Shown piece after piece: positions 1 to 7,657 of a DNA stretch of 64,000 nt. The position numbers and the translations under genes were made by a program. The notes beneath the pieces were generated by a model. The model did no database searches and was not told the origin of the DNA. It saw nothing but the letters and a program-made list of their open reading frames with translations. The DNA is from Thermoflexus hugenholtzii JAD2. Lineage in GTDB: Bacteria; Chloroflexota; Dehalococcoidia; UBA2979. Position 1 is the first letter of the stretch; every line of letters begins with the position of its first letter. The stretch lies in NCBI GenBank assembly GCA_945903275.1, contig CAMDNW010000004.1, positions 62,001-126,000 on the forward strand, in the 5' to 3' direction.

Positions 1-108
1 TTCGAGGATACGCGGGCCGGAGACCTGATCGGCGCGGCGCATCCACGGATTGATCTCGTAGGCGATGGTGAAATGGAGCGGCTCGCACATCAGAACGTGA
101 CTGGTCAC
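1..108 (-). CDS. Amidinotransferase / dimethylarginine dimethylaminohydrolase-like protein (N-terminal fragment)
   Basis: Only the first 36 codons are present; the gene runs off the left edge of the window. I chose the GTG at 108 because a GGGAGG ribosome site lies about five bases upstream; an in-frame ATG follows at codon 7. Residues 17-23 read Y-E-I-N-P-W-M and residues 5-10 V-L-M-C-E-P. This is the usual opening of the guanidino-modifying pentein family (arginine deiminase, DDAH, amidinotransferase), which hydrolyses or transfers amidino groups of arginine derivatives. The catalytic His and Cys lie outside the window, so the exact substrate cannot be given. Confidence 0.6.
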   Translation of the reverse strand, partial: MTSHVLMCEPLHFTIAYEINPWMRRADQVSGPRILE

Positions 109-161
109 CGAGCCTCCCGAGGCGGCGGGATCAGAACAGCCGCCCCCTCTATACTGCGCCC

Positions 162-809
162 GTGCTCTCTCACACGTTCTCACACCCCGGCAGCGAAGGG
201 CTGGTTCCCACGCTGATTGCCCTGCATGGGTACGGATCGCACGCCTACGACCTAGTGGGCCTTGCGCCGATGCTGGCGGGCGGGCGGCTGTTGGTGATCT
301 GCCCGCAGTCACCGCACCGCATTGAGGCGGACGTGGTGGGGTACTCGTGGGCGGAGGGTGACGTGGACGGCCGGACAGCGGCATCGAGCATCGCCACATC
401 GGCGCAGCAAGTGCTCGCGTTCATGGATACAGCGGTGCAGCAGTACCCGATCGACCCGGAGCGGCTGGTGCTGCTGGGGTTCAGCCAGGGCGGGATGGTG
501 GCGGCACACGCGGCACTGACGGCACCGGGGCGCTTCGCGGGCCTCGTGCTGCTTAGCACGACGACGGACGAGGAGCGCATGGGCAAGTTACCGGTGTCGC
601 CGGAGGCGAAGCGGCTGCCGATTCTGATCCAGCACGGGGCGAGCGATCCCACGATCCCGATCATCGAGGCGTTCTCGACCTCGATGCTGCTGCAGGGGCA
701 GGGCTTACAGGCGGAGTTGCAGCAGTTCCCGATGCGGCACGAGGTGTCACTGGAGAGCGCCGAGTCGCTGTCGAACTGGCTGGCCAAGGTGCTGCGGATG
801 CCGGAGTAA
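162..809 (+). CDS. Alpha/beta hydrolase, phospholipase/carboxylesterase family
   Basis: A 215-residue single-domain serine hydrolase of the short carboxylesterase (YpfH/acyl-protein thioesterase) type, about the usual length for the family. Visible elements are the oxyanion-hole motif LHGYG at residues 21-25, the nucleophile elbow GFSQGG with Ser108, Asp162 in HGASDPT, and His193 in MRHEVS, giving a complete catalytic triad. There is no signal peptide, so it is probably cytoplasmic. The start is a GTG 53 bases after the start of the divergent amidinotransferase. The natural ester substrate cannot be predicted. Confidence 0.85.
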   Translation: MLSHTFSHPGSEGLVPTLIALHGYGSHAYDLVGLAPMLAGGRLLVICPQSPHRIEADVVGYSWAEGDVDGRTAASSIATSAQQVLAFMDTAVQQYPIDPERLVLLGFSQGGMVAAHAALTAPGRFAGLVLLSTTTDEERMGKLPVSPEAKRLPILIQHGASDPTIPIIEAFSTSMLLQGQGLQAELQQFPMRHEVSLESAESLSNWLAKVLRMPE

Positions 810-868
810 CCGCAGCCGTCTCGTACAATCATTCGCAGCAGCCGTTCAGAATCGCTCGCGGAGGACAG

Positions 869-1786
869 ATGCCTCACACGCTCTTACTGGCTCAGCCTCG
901 CGGCTTTTGCGCGGGTGTGGTGCGGGCGATCGACGTGCTGGACGAGGTGCTCGACCGCGAGCCAGCACCGGTCTACGCCTTCCATGAGATCGTCCATAAC
1001 CGGCACGTAGTTGATGGCTTCCGGGCGCGAGGCGCGGTGTTCGTCGACAGCCTCGATGAGGTGCCGGAGGGCGCGCGGATTGTGTTCAGCGCACACGGCG
1101 TCTCACCGGAGGTGGTGGCGGAGGCGCACCGGCGGCAGCTGCGGGTGATCGACGCGACATGCCCCCTTGTGACCAAGGTGCACCTCGAAACCAAGAAAGC
1201 GGCGAAGGACGGGTACGACGTGCTGCTGGTGGGGCACCGCGGTCACGACGAGGTGGTGGGGACACTGGGCGAAGCGCCGGACCGGACGACGATCATCGAT
1301 TCGCCGGCCGAGATGGCCTCGCTACCGCGGCGCGAGCGGCCGGTGTTCGTGGTGACTCAGACGACGCTTTCGCTGGAGGATACGGCGCAAGTGATCGACG
1401 CGATCCGTAGCGAGTACCCCGACGCGCAGGTGCGGAACGACATTTGCTACGCGACGACCAACAGGCAGATGGCGGTGCGGACGATTGCAGAGCGCGCCGA
1501 CCTTGTTCTGGTGGTGGGTTCAAGCAATTCCAGCAATTCGGTGCGGCTACGTGAAGTGGCCGCGAGCATGGGGAAGCCAGCGTACCGCGTGGACGGCATC
1601 GAGGAGATCGACCCGGCATGGTACGAGGGTGTGGGCGTAGTAGGGCTGACGGCGGGTGCCTCGGTGCCGGACGAGTTGTTGGAGCCGATCATCGAGGATC
1701 TACGGCGACGCGGTGTAACTCGGGTGGAGCCGGTGGTGGTGGCGGAGGAGACAATCGTGTTCCAGCCACCTGATGCGAGCGCGTAG
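869..1786 (+). CDS. ispH: 4-hydroxy-3-methylbut-2-enyl diphosphate reductase
   Basis: IspH (LytB) performs the last step of the MEP isoprenoid pathway, reducing HMBPP to IPP and DMAPP with a [4Fe-4S] cluster. The 305-residue product has the three conserved cluster cysteines: Cys14 in PRGFCAG, Cys98 in DATCPLV and Cys193 in NDICYATTNRQ. It also has the conserved His43 and His76 (SAHGVSP). A GGAGGA ribosome site precedes the ATG. It stands alone, 59 bases after the hydrolase, and runs convergently into the response regulator. The protein is intact and cytoplasmic, and implies a MEP-pathway organism. Confidence 0.97.
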   Translation: MPHTLLLAQPRGFCAGVVRAIDVLDEVLDREPAPVYAFHEIVHNRHVVDGFRARGAVFVDSLDEVPEGARIVFSAHGVSPEVVAEAHRRQLRVIDATCPLVTKVHLETKKAAKDGYDVLLVGHRGHDEVVGTLGEAPDRTTIIDSPAEMASLPRRERPVFVVTQTTLSLEDTAQVIDAIRSEYPDAQVRNDICYATTNRQMAVRTIAERADLVLVVGSSNSSNSVRLREVAASMGKPAYRVDGIEEIDPAWYEGVGVVGLTAGASVPDELLEPIIEDLRRRGVTRVEPVVVAEETIVFQPPDASA

Positions 1787-1805
1787 GCCGACGACGTGGC
1801 AGTAG

Positions 1806-2450
1806 TTAGCGGATGACGTAGCCGACGCCGCGGACAGTGGCGACGACATCGGGTACGCCGGCATGCTTGAGTTTGCCGCGGAGGCGCGAGATGTGGGGCT
1901 CGACAAAGTTGCGAGAGCCGAAGGTCTCGTAGCCCCATACGGCCTCGGAGATGACATCGGTGGAGAGCACCTCGCCGCGGCGGGTCAGCAGCAGGCGAAG
2001 CAGGTCAAATTCACGGGGGTGAGCACCACGAGTGTGCCGCTGACGCGCACCTCGTGAGCCGCAACTCGGAGGGTGATACCGCGGGGGCCTTCGAGGACTT
2101 CGCCCGGGGGGGGCGAGGCGACGACGGAGCAGCGCGTGAAACCGGCGCTCGATAGCCGCGGGACGCTGGATATAGTCGTCGGCGCCGAGATCGAAAGCGA
2201 GCAACCGATCTTGGTCGCTGCCGCCCTCAGCGAGGAAGACGACGGGTACGTCGCTGCGCTCGCGGATAACGCAGCAGGCCTCGAACTGCGCGGTCGCGGG
2301 CAGATGGGTAGCGAGGACGATCAGGTCAAACGACTCGCGATCGAGGAGAACGGCGGCATCAGAGGCAGCGACGCGCACGACGACATAGCCGGACTGCGCA
2401 ATCGCATCGGCACATTCACCCGGGACGGGCGGCACATCATCGACAAACAT
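1806..2450 (-). CDS. OmpR/PhoB-type response regulator with degenerate receiver and an internally shifted linker
   Basis: A 214-codon frame encodes a receiver-like domain (residues 1-110) and a winged-helix DNA-binding domain (about 148-214, with PREFDLLRLLL and a C-terminal RGVGYVIR). The receiver lacks the usual signalling residues: the phospho-acceptor position in DLIVLATHLP is Ala47, the Thr/Ser position is Ala74 (VVFLAEGG) and the switch Lys is Arg96 (YIQRP). The linker, residues about 113-146, is nonsense in this frame, but the +1 frame reads GEVLEGPRGITLRVAAHEV, as expected of the family. The frame leaves at a G8 run (2106-2113) and returns at a G5 run (2015-2019). Two compensating homopolymer errors, or a real double frameshift, would explain this. 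No sensor kinase gene is adjacent. Confidence 0.8.
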   Translation of the reverse strand: MFVDDVPPVPGECADAIAQSGYVVVRVAASDAAVLLDRESFDLIVLATHLPATAQFEACCVIRERSDVPVVFLAEGGSDQDRLLAFDLGADDYIQRPAAIERRFHALLRRRLAPPGRSPRRPPRYHPPSCGSRGARQRHTRGAHPREFDLLRLLLTRRGEVLSTDVISEAVWGYETFGSRNFVEPHISRLRGKLKHAGVPDVVATVRGVGYVIR

Positions 2451-2595
2451 CAGGTGATGCGTTACCTGAATCTGCCTCTCAACTAGGCGCTGGCTATGGC
2501 GCGCTTAGCCGCCACGACTTTAGTGCGCGCACGGGTCAGGGGACCGATGGGGAATCACGGAGACAGCGCGTGTCAGTGATACGTCAAAAAGCGTG

Positions 2596-3462
2596 TTACT
2601 CGCGGTTACTCGCGCACTCCCGTGCCACGAGTTCGGCGTAGGCCTGCATGAGGCGGACGGTCAGCGGCCCGGGGGCATCGCCACCCGTCCACCAGCCGGA
2701 GATGTGTGAGACGGGACGAAGACCAACGACGCTGTTGGTGGTGAAGACCTCGGCGGCATCGGCGAGGACGGCAGGCATGAGGCGGCGCTCGCGGACGGTC
2801 AGTCCGAGGTCGCGGGCACACTCCATGACGGCCTCGCGGGTGACACCGGGGAGGGGGCCTGTGACGAGGGGCGGGGTGACGAGTTCGCCAGCGGCGGTGA
2901 CGGCGAAGATGTTGGCGGTCGCGGCCTCGACGGCATCGCCGCGGGGACTGAGGAGCAGTGCATCGTCCGCGTTGTGCTCACGCGCCTCGGCGATGGCGAG
3001 CAGCGAGGTGAGGTAGTTCGCGGTCTTCGCGCCGGGGAGCGCCCGCTCGGCATTGATGTGGAGCGAAGCGACGGCGAGGCGCGCCGGGGCGGGGTCAGGC
3101 AGCGGCGGTTCGGTAGTGATGAGAATGGTCGGCTCAGTGGGGGCGGTGAGGTCGGGGCGGCCATTACCACGGCCGGCGCTGATAGTGAGGCGAACACGCG
3201 CCTCGGTCAGGCTGTTGGCACCGAGGGCCGCGGCGATGGCATCGGCGAGCATCTCAAAGTCAGGGCGGTGGACTCCGAGCACCTCGAGGCCCGCGTCGAG
3301 GCGGGCGAGGTGCTGGTGCAGGCGGAAGACCACGCCGTTGAAGGCTCGCATGGTCTCGAAGCAGGCCGCGCCATACATGAAACCAAGGTCGTCGATGGAG
3401 ACCGTCGCACGGTCGCGCGGCACCAATACGCCGTTGAGCCAGACGCAAGGTTGTTCAGGCAT
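2596..3462 (-). CDS. pabC: Aminodeoxychorismate lyase / class IV aminotransferase
   Basis: A 288-residue fold-type IV PLP enzyme. The PLP lysine sits in the G-A-K-T-A-N-Y-L segment, and the N-terminus has the family pattern (V-W-L-N-G followed by DDLGFMYGAACFETMR). The gene starts two bases after the stop of the pabB-like gene, so the pair is almost certainly one transcript. That position favours aminodeoxychorismate lyase, which releases p-aminobenzoate for folate, over branched-chain or D-amino-acid aminotransferases of the same family, which cannot be excluded from sequence alone. Confidence 0.85.
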   Translation of the reverse strand: MPEQPCVWLNGVLVPRDRATVSIDDLGFMYGAACFETMRAFNGVVFRLHQHLARLDAGLEVLGVHRPDFEMLADAIAAALGANSLTEARVRLTISAGRGNGRPDLTAPTEPTILITTEPPLPDPAPARLAVASLHINAERALPGAKTANYLTSLLAIAEAREHNADDALLLSPRGDAVEAATANIFAVTAAGELVTPPLVTGPLPGVTREAVMECARDLGLTVRERRLMPAVLADAAEVFTTNSVVGLRPVSHISGWWTGGDAPGPLTVRLMQAYAELVARECASNRE

Positions 3463-3464
3463 GG

Positions 3465-4919
3465 TCAGCGGGTTGCCTGCATCGGCTCACGCACCGGCAG
3501 CGCAGCCGGGGCAGGAGCCTCGATCACTGCATCGGGGAGGGATGCACCGAGGGCGCGAGCCATGCCGCGGGCCTTGTCGAGTGTCTCGCGGTACTCAGCG
3601 GCGGGATCGGAGTCGGCGACGATCGCGCCGCCGACATGCGCGTGGGCGATGCCGCCGGCGAGCGTGATGGTGCGAATGGCGACGTTGAGGTCGATGCGGC
3701 CGTGAACGGAGACGTAGCCGATGCCGCCGGTATAGACGCCGCGAACTGTGGGTTCGAGTTCGTCGATGATCTCCAGCGCGCGGATCTTGGGTGCGCCGGT
3801 GACGGAGCCACCGGGGAAGATCGCGCGCAAGGTCGCCTCGATACCTACATCCGGACGGCGGCGGGCGGTGACGGTAGACGTGAGGTGATGCACCTGAGCG
3901 AAGGTTTCCAGTGCAGCTAGTTCGGGGACGCGCACGCTGCCGACCTGTGCAATGCGGCCTAGGTCGTTGCGTTCGAGATCGACGATCATCACGTGCTCGG
4001 CGGCGTCCTTCGTGCTTGCGCGGAGCGCGGCGGCTAGCCTCGCGTCTTCAGCGGGGGTCACACCGCGCGGGCGAGTACCTTTGATCGGGCGCGTCTCGAT
4101 GTACGTCGCGTCGGCGAGCAGAAGGCGCTCGGGAGATGACGACAGCACCTCGACGCCGCCGAGCGCGAGGTAGGCCGCGAAGGGAGCAGGGCTGACGGCG
4201 CGGAGGCGGCGGTAGAGGGTGAAGCCATCTTCGACCACCGGGATGGAGAAGCGCTGTGACAGGTTGACCTGATAGATGTCTCCCGCCTCGATGTAGCGAA
4301 GAGCGCGGCGGACGGAGGAGAGGTAAGCCTCACGGGTGAAGTTGGAGCGGAAGGGGCGGAGTGAGGCTTGCGGTGCCACAGAGGAGGACGGAGGGAATCG
4401 GGGAATGCTTGCGAGGCTCGACCGGAGGGCAGCCACGGCTTCTGGGGTACCGGTGAGGTAGCCGGCGTTGGTTTCGTTGTCCCAGACGAGGGCGGCGTCA
4501 TACCAGGCGACGGCGAGATCGGGCGCGCACACATCGTCGACGGTGGTGGCGGGCAGGCGCTCGATGTGGCGGCCGAGTTCGAAGCCGAGGTAGCCGATGG
4601 CACCGCCGACGAAGGGGAGCATGCCGACCGCCGCGGCGCGCGGTTCAGCCTCGATGGCGGCGGCGAGCGCGGAGACGGGATCAGCATCGAAGGTACGTGC
4701 GACGCCGTCCTCGATGCGGGTCACGGCACGGTCGCGGGCGGTGAGTGTCCAGCGCGGCTCGCAAGCGACGATCGACCACCGGCCGGTGCGTGCGTGCGGC
4801 ATCGCTGAGTCGAGCCAGACGAGGCCGTGTGCGTCACGAAGATGCGCGGCGGCAGCCTCGGGGCCGAAGCCGGACCACGGCTCGGCGACGTGCGCGCGGT
4901 GGGGCATGGCGGGATCCAT
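3465..4919 (-). CDS. pabB: Aminodeoxychorismate synthase component I (anthranilate synthase component I family)
   Basis: A chorismate-binding enzyme of about 484 residues that aminates chorismate with ammonia from a glutaminase subunit (PabA, not in this window). Family motifs are clear: SSSPERLLL, ETRPIKGTRPRG, the HVMIVDLERNDLGR segment, PGGSVTGAPK, and a C-terminal G-Y-V-S-V-H-G-R-I-D-L-N-V-A-I-R. The open frame continues upstream to 5309, but this overlaps a real plus-strand gene and has no family similarity. Starts at 4919 (MDPAMPH) or 4946 (MTLAPTS) are plausible; neither has a strong ribosome site, and a leaderless or weak start is possible. The pABA role rests on the adjacent pabC. 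Confidence 0.88.
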   Translation of the reverse strand: MDPAMPHRAHVAEPWSGFGPEAAAAHLRDAHGLVWLDSAMPHARTGRWSIVACEPRWTLTARDRAVTRIEDGVARTFDADPVSALAAAIEAEPRAAAVGMLPFVGGAIGYLGFELGRHIERLPATTVDDVCAPDLAVAWYDAALVWDNETNAGYLTGTPEAVAALRSSLASIPRFPPSSSVAPQASLRPFRSNFTREAYLSSVRRALRYIEAGDIYQVNLSQRFSIPVVEDGFTLYRRLRAVSPAPFAAYLALGGVEVLSSSPERLLLADATYIETRPIKGTRPRGVTPAEDARLAAALRASTKDAAEHVMIVDLERNDLGRIAQVGSVRVPELAALETFAQVHHLTSTVTARRRPDVGIEATLRAIFPGGSVTGAPKIRALEIIDELEPTVRGVYTGGIGYVSVHGRIDLNVAIRTITLAGGIAHAHVGGAIVADSDPAAEYRETLDKARGMARALGASLPDAVIEAPAPAALPVREPMQATR

Positions 4920-5017
4920 CGCTATGCTGGTGGGAGCGAGCGTCATTATACGCCGCGCAGTGTTACAGGCTGGCGCCACATTACGAATCACGAAAGCGGT
5001 ATCCGCGCGATGCCCCA

Positions 5018-5431
5018 ATGAGCCGCACGCTGCTGCGCCGTCTCTCGATCTTTGCGGTGCTCGCCTCGGTGGTAGGCATCCTGCTGCTGACGCTGACACC
5101 GCTGGGGGCAGGGCCTGCGGGTGCGTGGGGCGACGTATGCGCGCTCGGCGTGCCGTGCTCGCTAGGGCACGCGGCGGCGTTTCTGGTGCTGGGGATGGCG
5201 CTGGCCGGCTGGTATGCCACCAGTCAGGCGGCACGGCGGTCGCCGGCGCGGATACTGGTGATGCTGCTACTGGGGCTGTGGATCTTCGCGGCGCTGGACG
5301 AGATGGCACAAAGCCTAGTGGGGCGCGAAGCGGAACTCAGCGATTGGATCACGGATATGGTGGGCGGTCTTCTGGGTCTGTTCGGGGGAAGCGCGCTGTT
5401 ACGCCTCGTGATGCAGGTGCTGCGGCGGTAG
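5018..5431 (+). CDS. VanZ-like family membrane protein
   Basis: A 137-residue integral membrane protein with about four hydrophobic segments (around residues 8-27, 45-65, 75-95 and 112-130). The VanZ-type signature DEMAQSLVGREAELSDWITD followed by a glycine-rich helix is present between the last two. VanZ-like proteins confer low-level teicoplanin resistance in enterococci, but most chromosomal homologues have no known role. The ATG at 5018 begins MSRTLLRRLS, a typical positive-inside start. It diverges from the pabB gene. Confidence 0.8.
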   Translation: MSRTLLRRLSIFAVLASVVGILLLTLTPLGAGPAGAWGDVCALGVPCSLGHAAAFLVLGMALAGWYATSQAARRSPARILVMLLLGLWIFAALDEMAQSLVGREAELSDWITDMVGGLLGLFGGSALLRLVMQVLRR

Positions 5432-5476
5432 ACTACTCAGATACACAACGGCTCCGACTTCATGATGGTTCCGAGA

Positions 5477-5689
5477 TTAAGGAGCCACGATGACCACCGC
5501 CCACACCATCCCCACCCGCTTCGAGGACTCTGCCTCCGGGTGGACACGAAACTGCTCACGCAGTTCGTTCGTAGGCGCACCGAGCGGCGCATCGATGTTG
5601 AGCTGGCCATTGACACCGCGAACCTCGATGCCGCGTGCCTTCAGGGTGTCGAGTCGCGCGGTCATCTGGTCGAGGATTTGGGTGGTCAT
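5477..5689 (-). CDS. Small protein with TubC N-terminal docking-domain-like sequence
   Basis: A 70-residue protein. Residues about 8-47 fit the TubC_N-like pattern (L-x2-L-x-A-R-G-I-E-V then a G-Q-L turn and A-P-x-G-A-x-T-x-E-L-R). Such short proteins are often found beside phage or plasmid primase/helicase-type genes, not only in polyketide systems. The ATG overlaps the stop of the upstream relic (ATGA) and has a GGAGG site four bases ahead, so it was translated with that gene. The last 20 residues look unrelated to the family, so the 3' end may be frameshifted. Confidence 0.5.
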   Translation of the reverse strand: MTTQILDQMTARLDTLKARGIEVRGVNGQLNIDAPLGAPTNELREQFRVHPEAESSKRVGMVWAVVIVAP

Positions 5690-5901
5690 ATCTCCTCCGT
5701 CATTCGCTCGTTCCATCGCCAGCATTCCGCTGGTCGGCCACCAGTTGCGGAAACTTCGCCGTCGCGCTGCGCCACAAGAAGATCAGCAACCATCTGATCC
5801 AGAGCGTTGCGCAGATCGTCGGCCCGCACATGACCGCCGAGCGCAGTGTGCAGGGCACTCGTCGTCATCCAGCCGCCGTCGCCATCTGCACGACGGAGGG
5901 C
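5686..5901 (-). pseudogene. C-terminal remnant of a DUF3987/primase-like protein
   Basis: The frame after the TGA at 5904-5902 reads A-L-R-R-A-D-G-D-G-G-W and then a 60-residue winged-helix-like tail that ends in GGRPAECWRWNERMTEEI. The G-G-R-P-A-x-x-W-x-W ending and the helix pattern match the C-terminus of large DUF3987-type replication proteins as I remember them. The upstream several hundred codons are missing, and similarity continues before the only ATG (5868), so this is a truncated relic rather than a small gene. It is coupled by ATGA to the TubC_N-like gene. Confidence 0.5.
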
Positions 5902-6116
5902 TCACTAACAAGTGTGATCTGACAGCCACGGGGACGTATCGGCGCGCATTGTGACGGCCTGATGCGGACGTTGACCTACCTCCAACAACACAAGACACAT
6001 CTCAACGGATGCACACGGACGGACACCCCACGGATGCATGAGTTGCGGCTCAGCCAGTTGGTAGAGGCCTCGGATGAGGAGGCGTGGGGGGCGACACCGG
6101 AGCGGGCGGGATCGCG
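5902..6116. other. Unassigned spacer beside the decayed replication module
   Basis: About 215 bases between the relic and the FGE-like gene. I see no convincing coding frame. A short stretch at about 6048-6090 resembles the D-arm and anticodon arm of a tRNA, but the acceptor stem and T-arm are missing. It is probably eroded DNA from the same former mobile segment. Confidence 0.4.
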
Positions 6117-6884
6117 TTAGAGCAGGCCGACGTACACACGCATGCCGTAGTCGTTGTAGCGGGCGCCGGGGGCGAGGGCGGAGCGGGCGGCAATGCGGGT
6201 CACTTTTACGTGGTGACGCCATGAGCCGCCTCGCGAGGCGCGACGGGGGGCGGCATCGGGATCGGCGGGGTCGAGGGGGATGCCTGCGTAGCCGGTGGGG
6301 TCGTACCAGCCGCTGCACCACTCGTGGACGTTCTCCCCCATGTGGTAGAGACCGTAGCCGTTGTGCGGACGTGAGCCGGTGACGAGGGGACGATCCGTGC
6401 CCTTCGCGCCAAGCGCGAGCGTGCCGTCTGTCCATGGCTCGTCGCCCCAAGGGTAGAGCGCACCTTCAAGGCCTCCGCGAGCGGCGAACTCACGCTCGGC
6501 CTCGGTGGGGAGGCGGCAGGGGCGGGCGAGCAGCTCGGAGAGCCAGGCGCAGTAGTCGTTTGCATCAAACCACGAGACGCCAACGACGGGCTGGGCGGGG
6601 GCATTGAAGCGCTCGTCGTCCCAGAAGCGGGGTGGCTCGTGGCCGGTGGCCTCGATGAAATGGGCAAACTCGGCGTTCGAGACGGGGGCGAAGGCGACTG
6701 CGAACGGGCCGACGGTAGCCTCGTGGATTGGCTGCTCGTCAGGGCGAGCGAGCGATCCCATCGTGAACGTGCCACCCGTGAGCGGGATGAAGTTGGTGGC
6801 ACGAGGGCCGTCGCGGAGAACGCAGGCGATGGACTCAGGGGTGCCGGTGGGGATCGAGATGGCGGCGAGCCGTGATTCAGACAT
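6117..6884 (-). CDS. FGE-sulfatase (SUMF1/EgtB/PvdO) fold protein, formylglycine-generating Cys absent
   Basis: A 255-residue C-type-lectin-like FGE domain. Typical segments are TGGTFTMGS near residue 40, P-V-V-G-V-S-W-F-D-A, a C-R-L-P-T-E-A-E-R-E-F-A-A-R-G-G stretch, Y-P-W-G-D-E, MGENVHEWCSGWY, and a terminal R-G-G-S-W block. In true formylglycine-generating enzymes the R-G-G-S block is followed by the copper-binding catalytic cysteines. Here it continues R-H-H-V-K-V and has no Cys, so sulfatase maturation is unlikely. Other members bind iron or serve as sulfoxide synthases or structural proteins. No sulfatase gene is in the window. The gene diverges from rex. Confidence 0.85.
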   Translation of the reverse strand: MSESRLAAISIPTGTPESIACVLRDGPRATNFIPLTGGTFTMGSLARPDEQPIHEATVGPFAVAFAPVSNAEFAHFIEATGHEPPRFWDDERFNAPAQPVVGVSWFDANDYCAWLSELLARPCRLPTEAEREFAARGGLEGALYPWGDEPWTDGTLALGAKGTDRPLVTGSRPHNGYGLYHMGENVHEWCSGWYDPTGYAGIPLDPADPDAAPRRASRGGSWRHHVKVTRIAARSALAPGARYNDYGMRVYVGLL

Positions 6885-6943
6885 AGGGGAATCCTAGCAG
6901 TGAGGCCGCTAGCGTCTTGCATGCACACATTTGGGCCGTATGA

Positions 6944-6961
6944 TTGTGCGAGATTTCGCAA
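6944..6961 (+). promoter_or_regulatory. Probable Rex operator (ROP site) upstream of rex
   Basis: TTGTGCGAGATTTCGCAA matches the Rex consensus TTGTGAAATATTTCACAA at 14 of 18 positions, including the outer TTGTG and C-x-CAA arms. It lies 40 bases before the GTG chosen for rex and between the divergent FGE-like and rex genes. Rex binds such sites when NADH/NAD+ is low, so autoregulation is likely. Confidence 0.75.
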
Positions 6962-7000
6962 AGTTGCCCGAGCAGATTAGCCGGGCGGGAAGTCGCGCGC

Positions 7001-7636
7001 GTGCCCCTCGAAATTCCCGAAGTCGTCATCGACCGCCTTCCCGTGTATTACCGGCTGCTCAGCCGGTTGCAGGCGGACGGCACCGCGGTGGTCTCCTCGC
7101 AGGAGCTTGGGCTGGCACTGGGGGTGACCCCGGCGCAGATCCGCAAGGACCTCTCGTACTTCGGGCGGTTTGGGAAGCAGGGCCGGGGCTACTCGGTGCA
7201 GCGGCTGACTGAAGAATTGCGGTCGCTCCTAGGGCTAAAGCGACGGTGGAAGGTCGTGCTAGTCGGCGTTGGACGGCTGGGGCGCGCGATCGCCTCGTAT
7301 CGCGGATTCGAGCCGCAGGGCTTCGACATTGTGGGGACGTACGACGTGAACCCGGAGGCGGTGGGTAGCGGGGCAGACGACATTGAGGTACGGAGCGTCG
7401 CAGACCTCCAGCGTGACCTGACAGTGGGGCCGGTGGACATTGGGATCGTGGCGGTACCGGGGACCGAGGCGCAAGCGGTGATCGATGTGCTGGTGTGCGC
7501 AGGGGTCACGGCGATCCTGAACTACGCGCCGATCGCTGCACAGGTGCCCGCAAATGTTGAGGTGCGGCAGATCGATCCGGTGCTGGCGTTGCAGGGGATG
7601 ACGTACCACCTCAACCGGCGCGCAGGGCAGCCGTAG
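7001..7636 (+). CDS. rex: Redox-sensing transcriptional repressor Rex
   Basis: A 211-residue Rex: an N-terminal winged helix (about 1-80) with LPVYYRLLSRLQ and the recognition region TPAQIRKDLSYFGRFGKQG, then a Rossmann domain with VLVGVGRLGRAI that binds NAD(H), and the late N-Y-A-P-I segment. I placed the start at the GTG at 7001 (VPLEIPEVVIDRLP), preceded by GGGAAG eight bases upstream. A longer frame exists, but it begins inside the operator at 6944-6961. Rex homologues repress fermentation and respiratory genes and release DNA when NADH rises. It is convergent with mreB. Confidence 0.95.
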   Translation: MPLEIPEVVIDRLPVYYRLLSRLQADGTAVVSSQELGLALGVTPAQIRKDLSYFGRFGKQGRGYSVQRLTEELRSLLGLKRRWKVVLVGVGRLGRAIASYRGFEPQGFDIVGTYDVNPEAVGSGADDIEVRSVADLQRDLTVGPVDIGIVAVPGTEAQAVIDVLVCAGVTAILNYAPIAAQVPANVEVRQIDPVLALQGMTYHLNRRAGQP

Positions 7637-7657
7637 GCGCAAGCGCGCTTTCGCCTA
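7634..7657. terminator. Hairpin between the convergent rex and mreB genes
   Basis: TAGGCG (7634-7639) pairs with CGCCTA (7652-7657), and AAGC/GCTT pair inside, making a near-perfect 24-base hairpin. It contains the stop codons of both convergent genes. It would end transcription from either side, although no long U tract follows. Confidence 0.5.

Noticed and set aside
4945-4950. TATAAT on the minus strand before pabB as a promoter -10 box
   Set aside because: No acceptable -35 hexamer at 16-18 bases and no extended -10; could be chance.
6048-6120. tRNA-like stretch (GGCTCAGCCAGTTGGTAGAG and a GCCTC/GAGGC anticodon-type stem)
   Set aside because: The D-arm and anticodon stem look right, but position 33 is not T, no T-loop GTTCGA is present, and the acceptor stem does not pair.
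6034-6120. 28-residue plus-strand ORF MHELRLSQLVEASDEEAWG...
   Set aside because: No ribosome site, no known similarity, and it overlaps the end of the convergent FGE-like gene.
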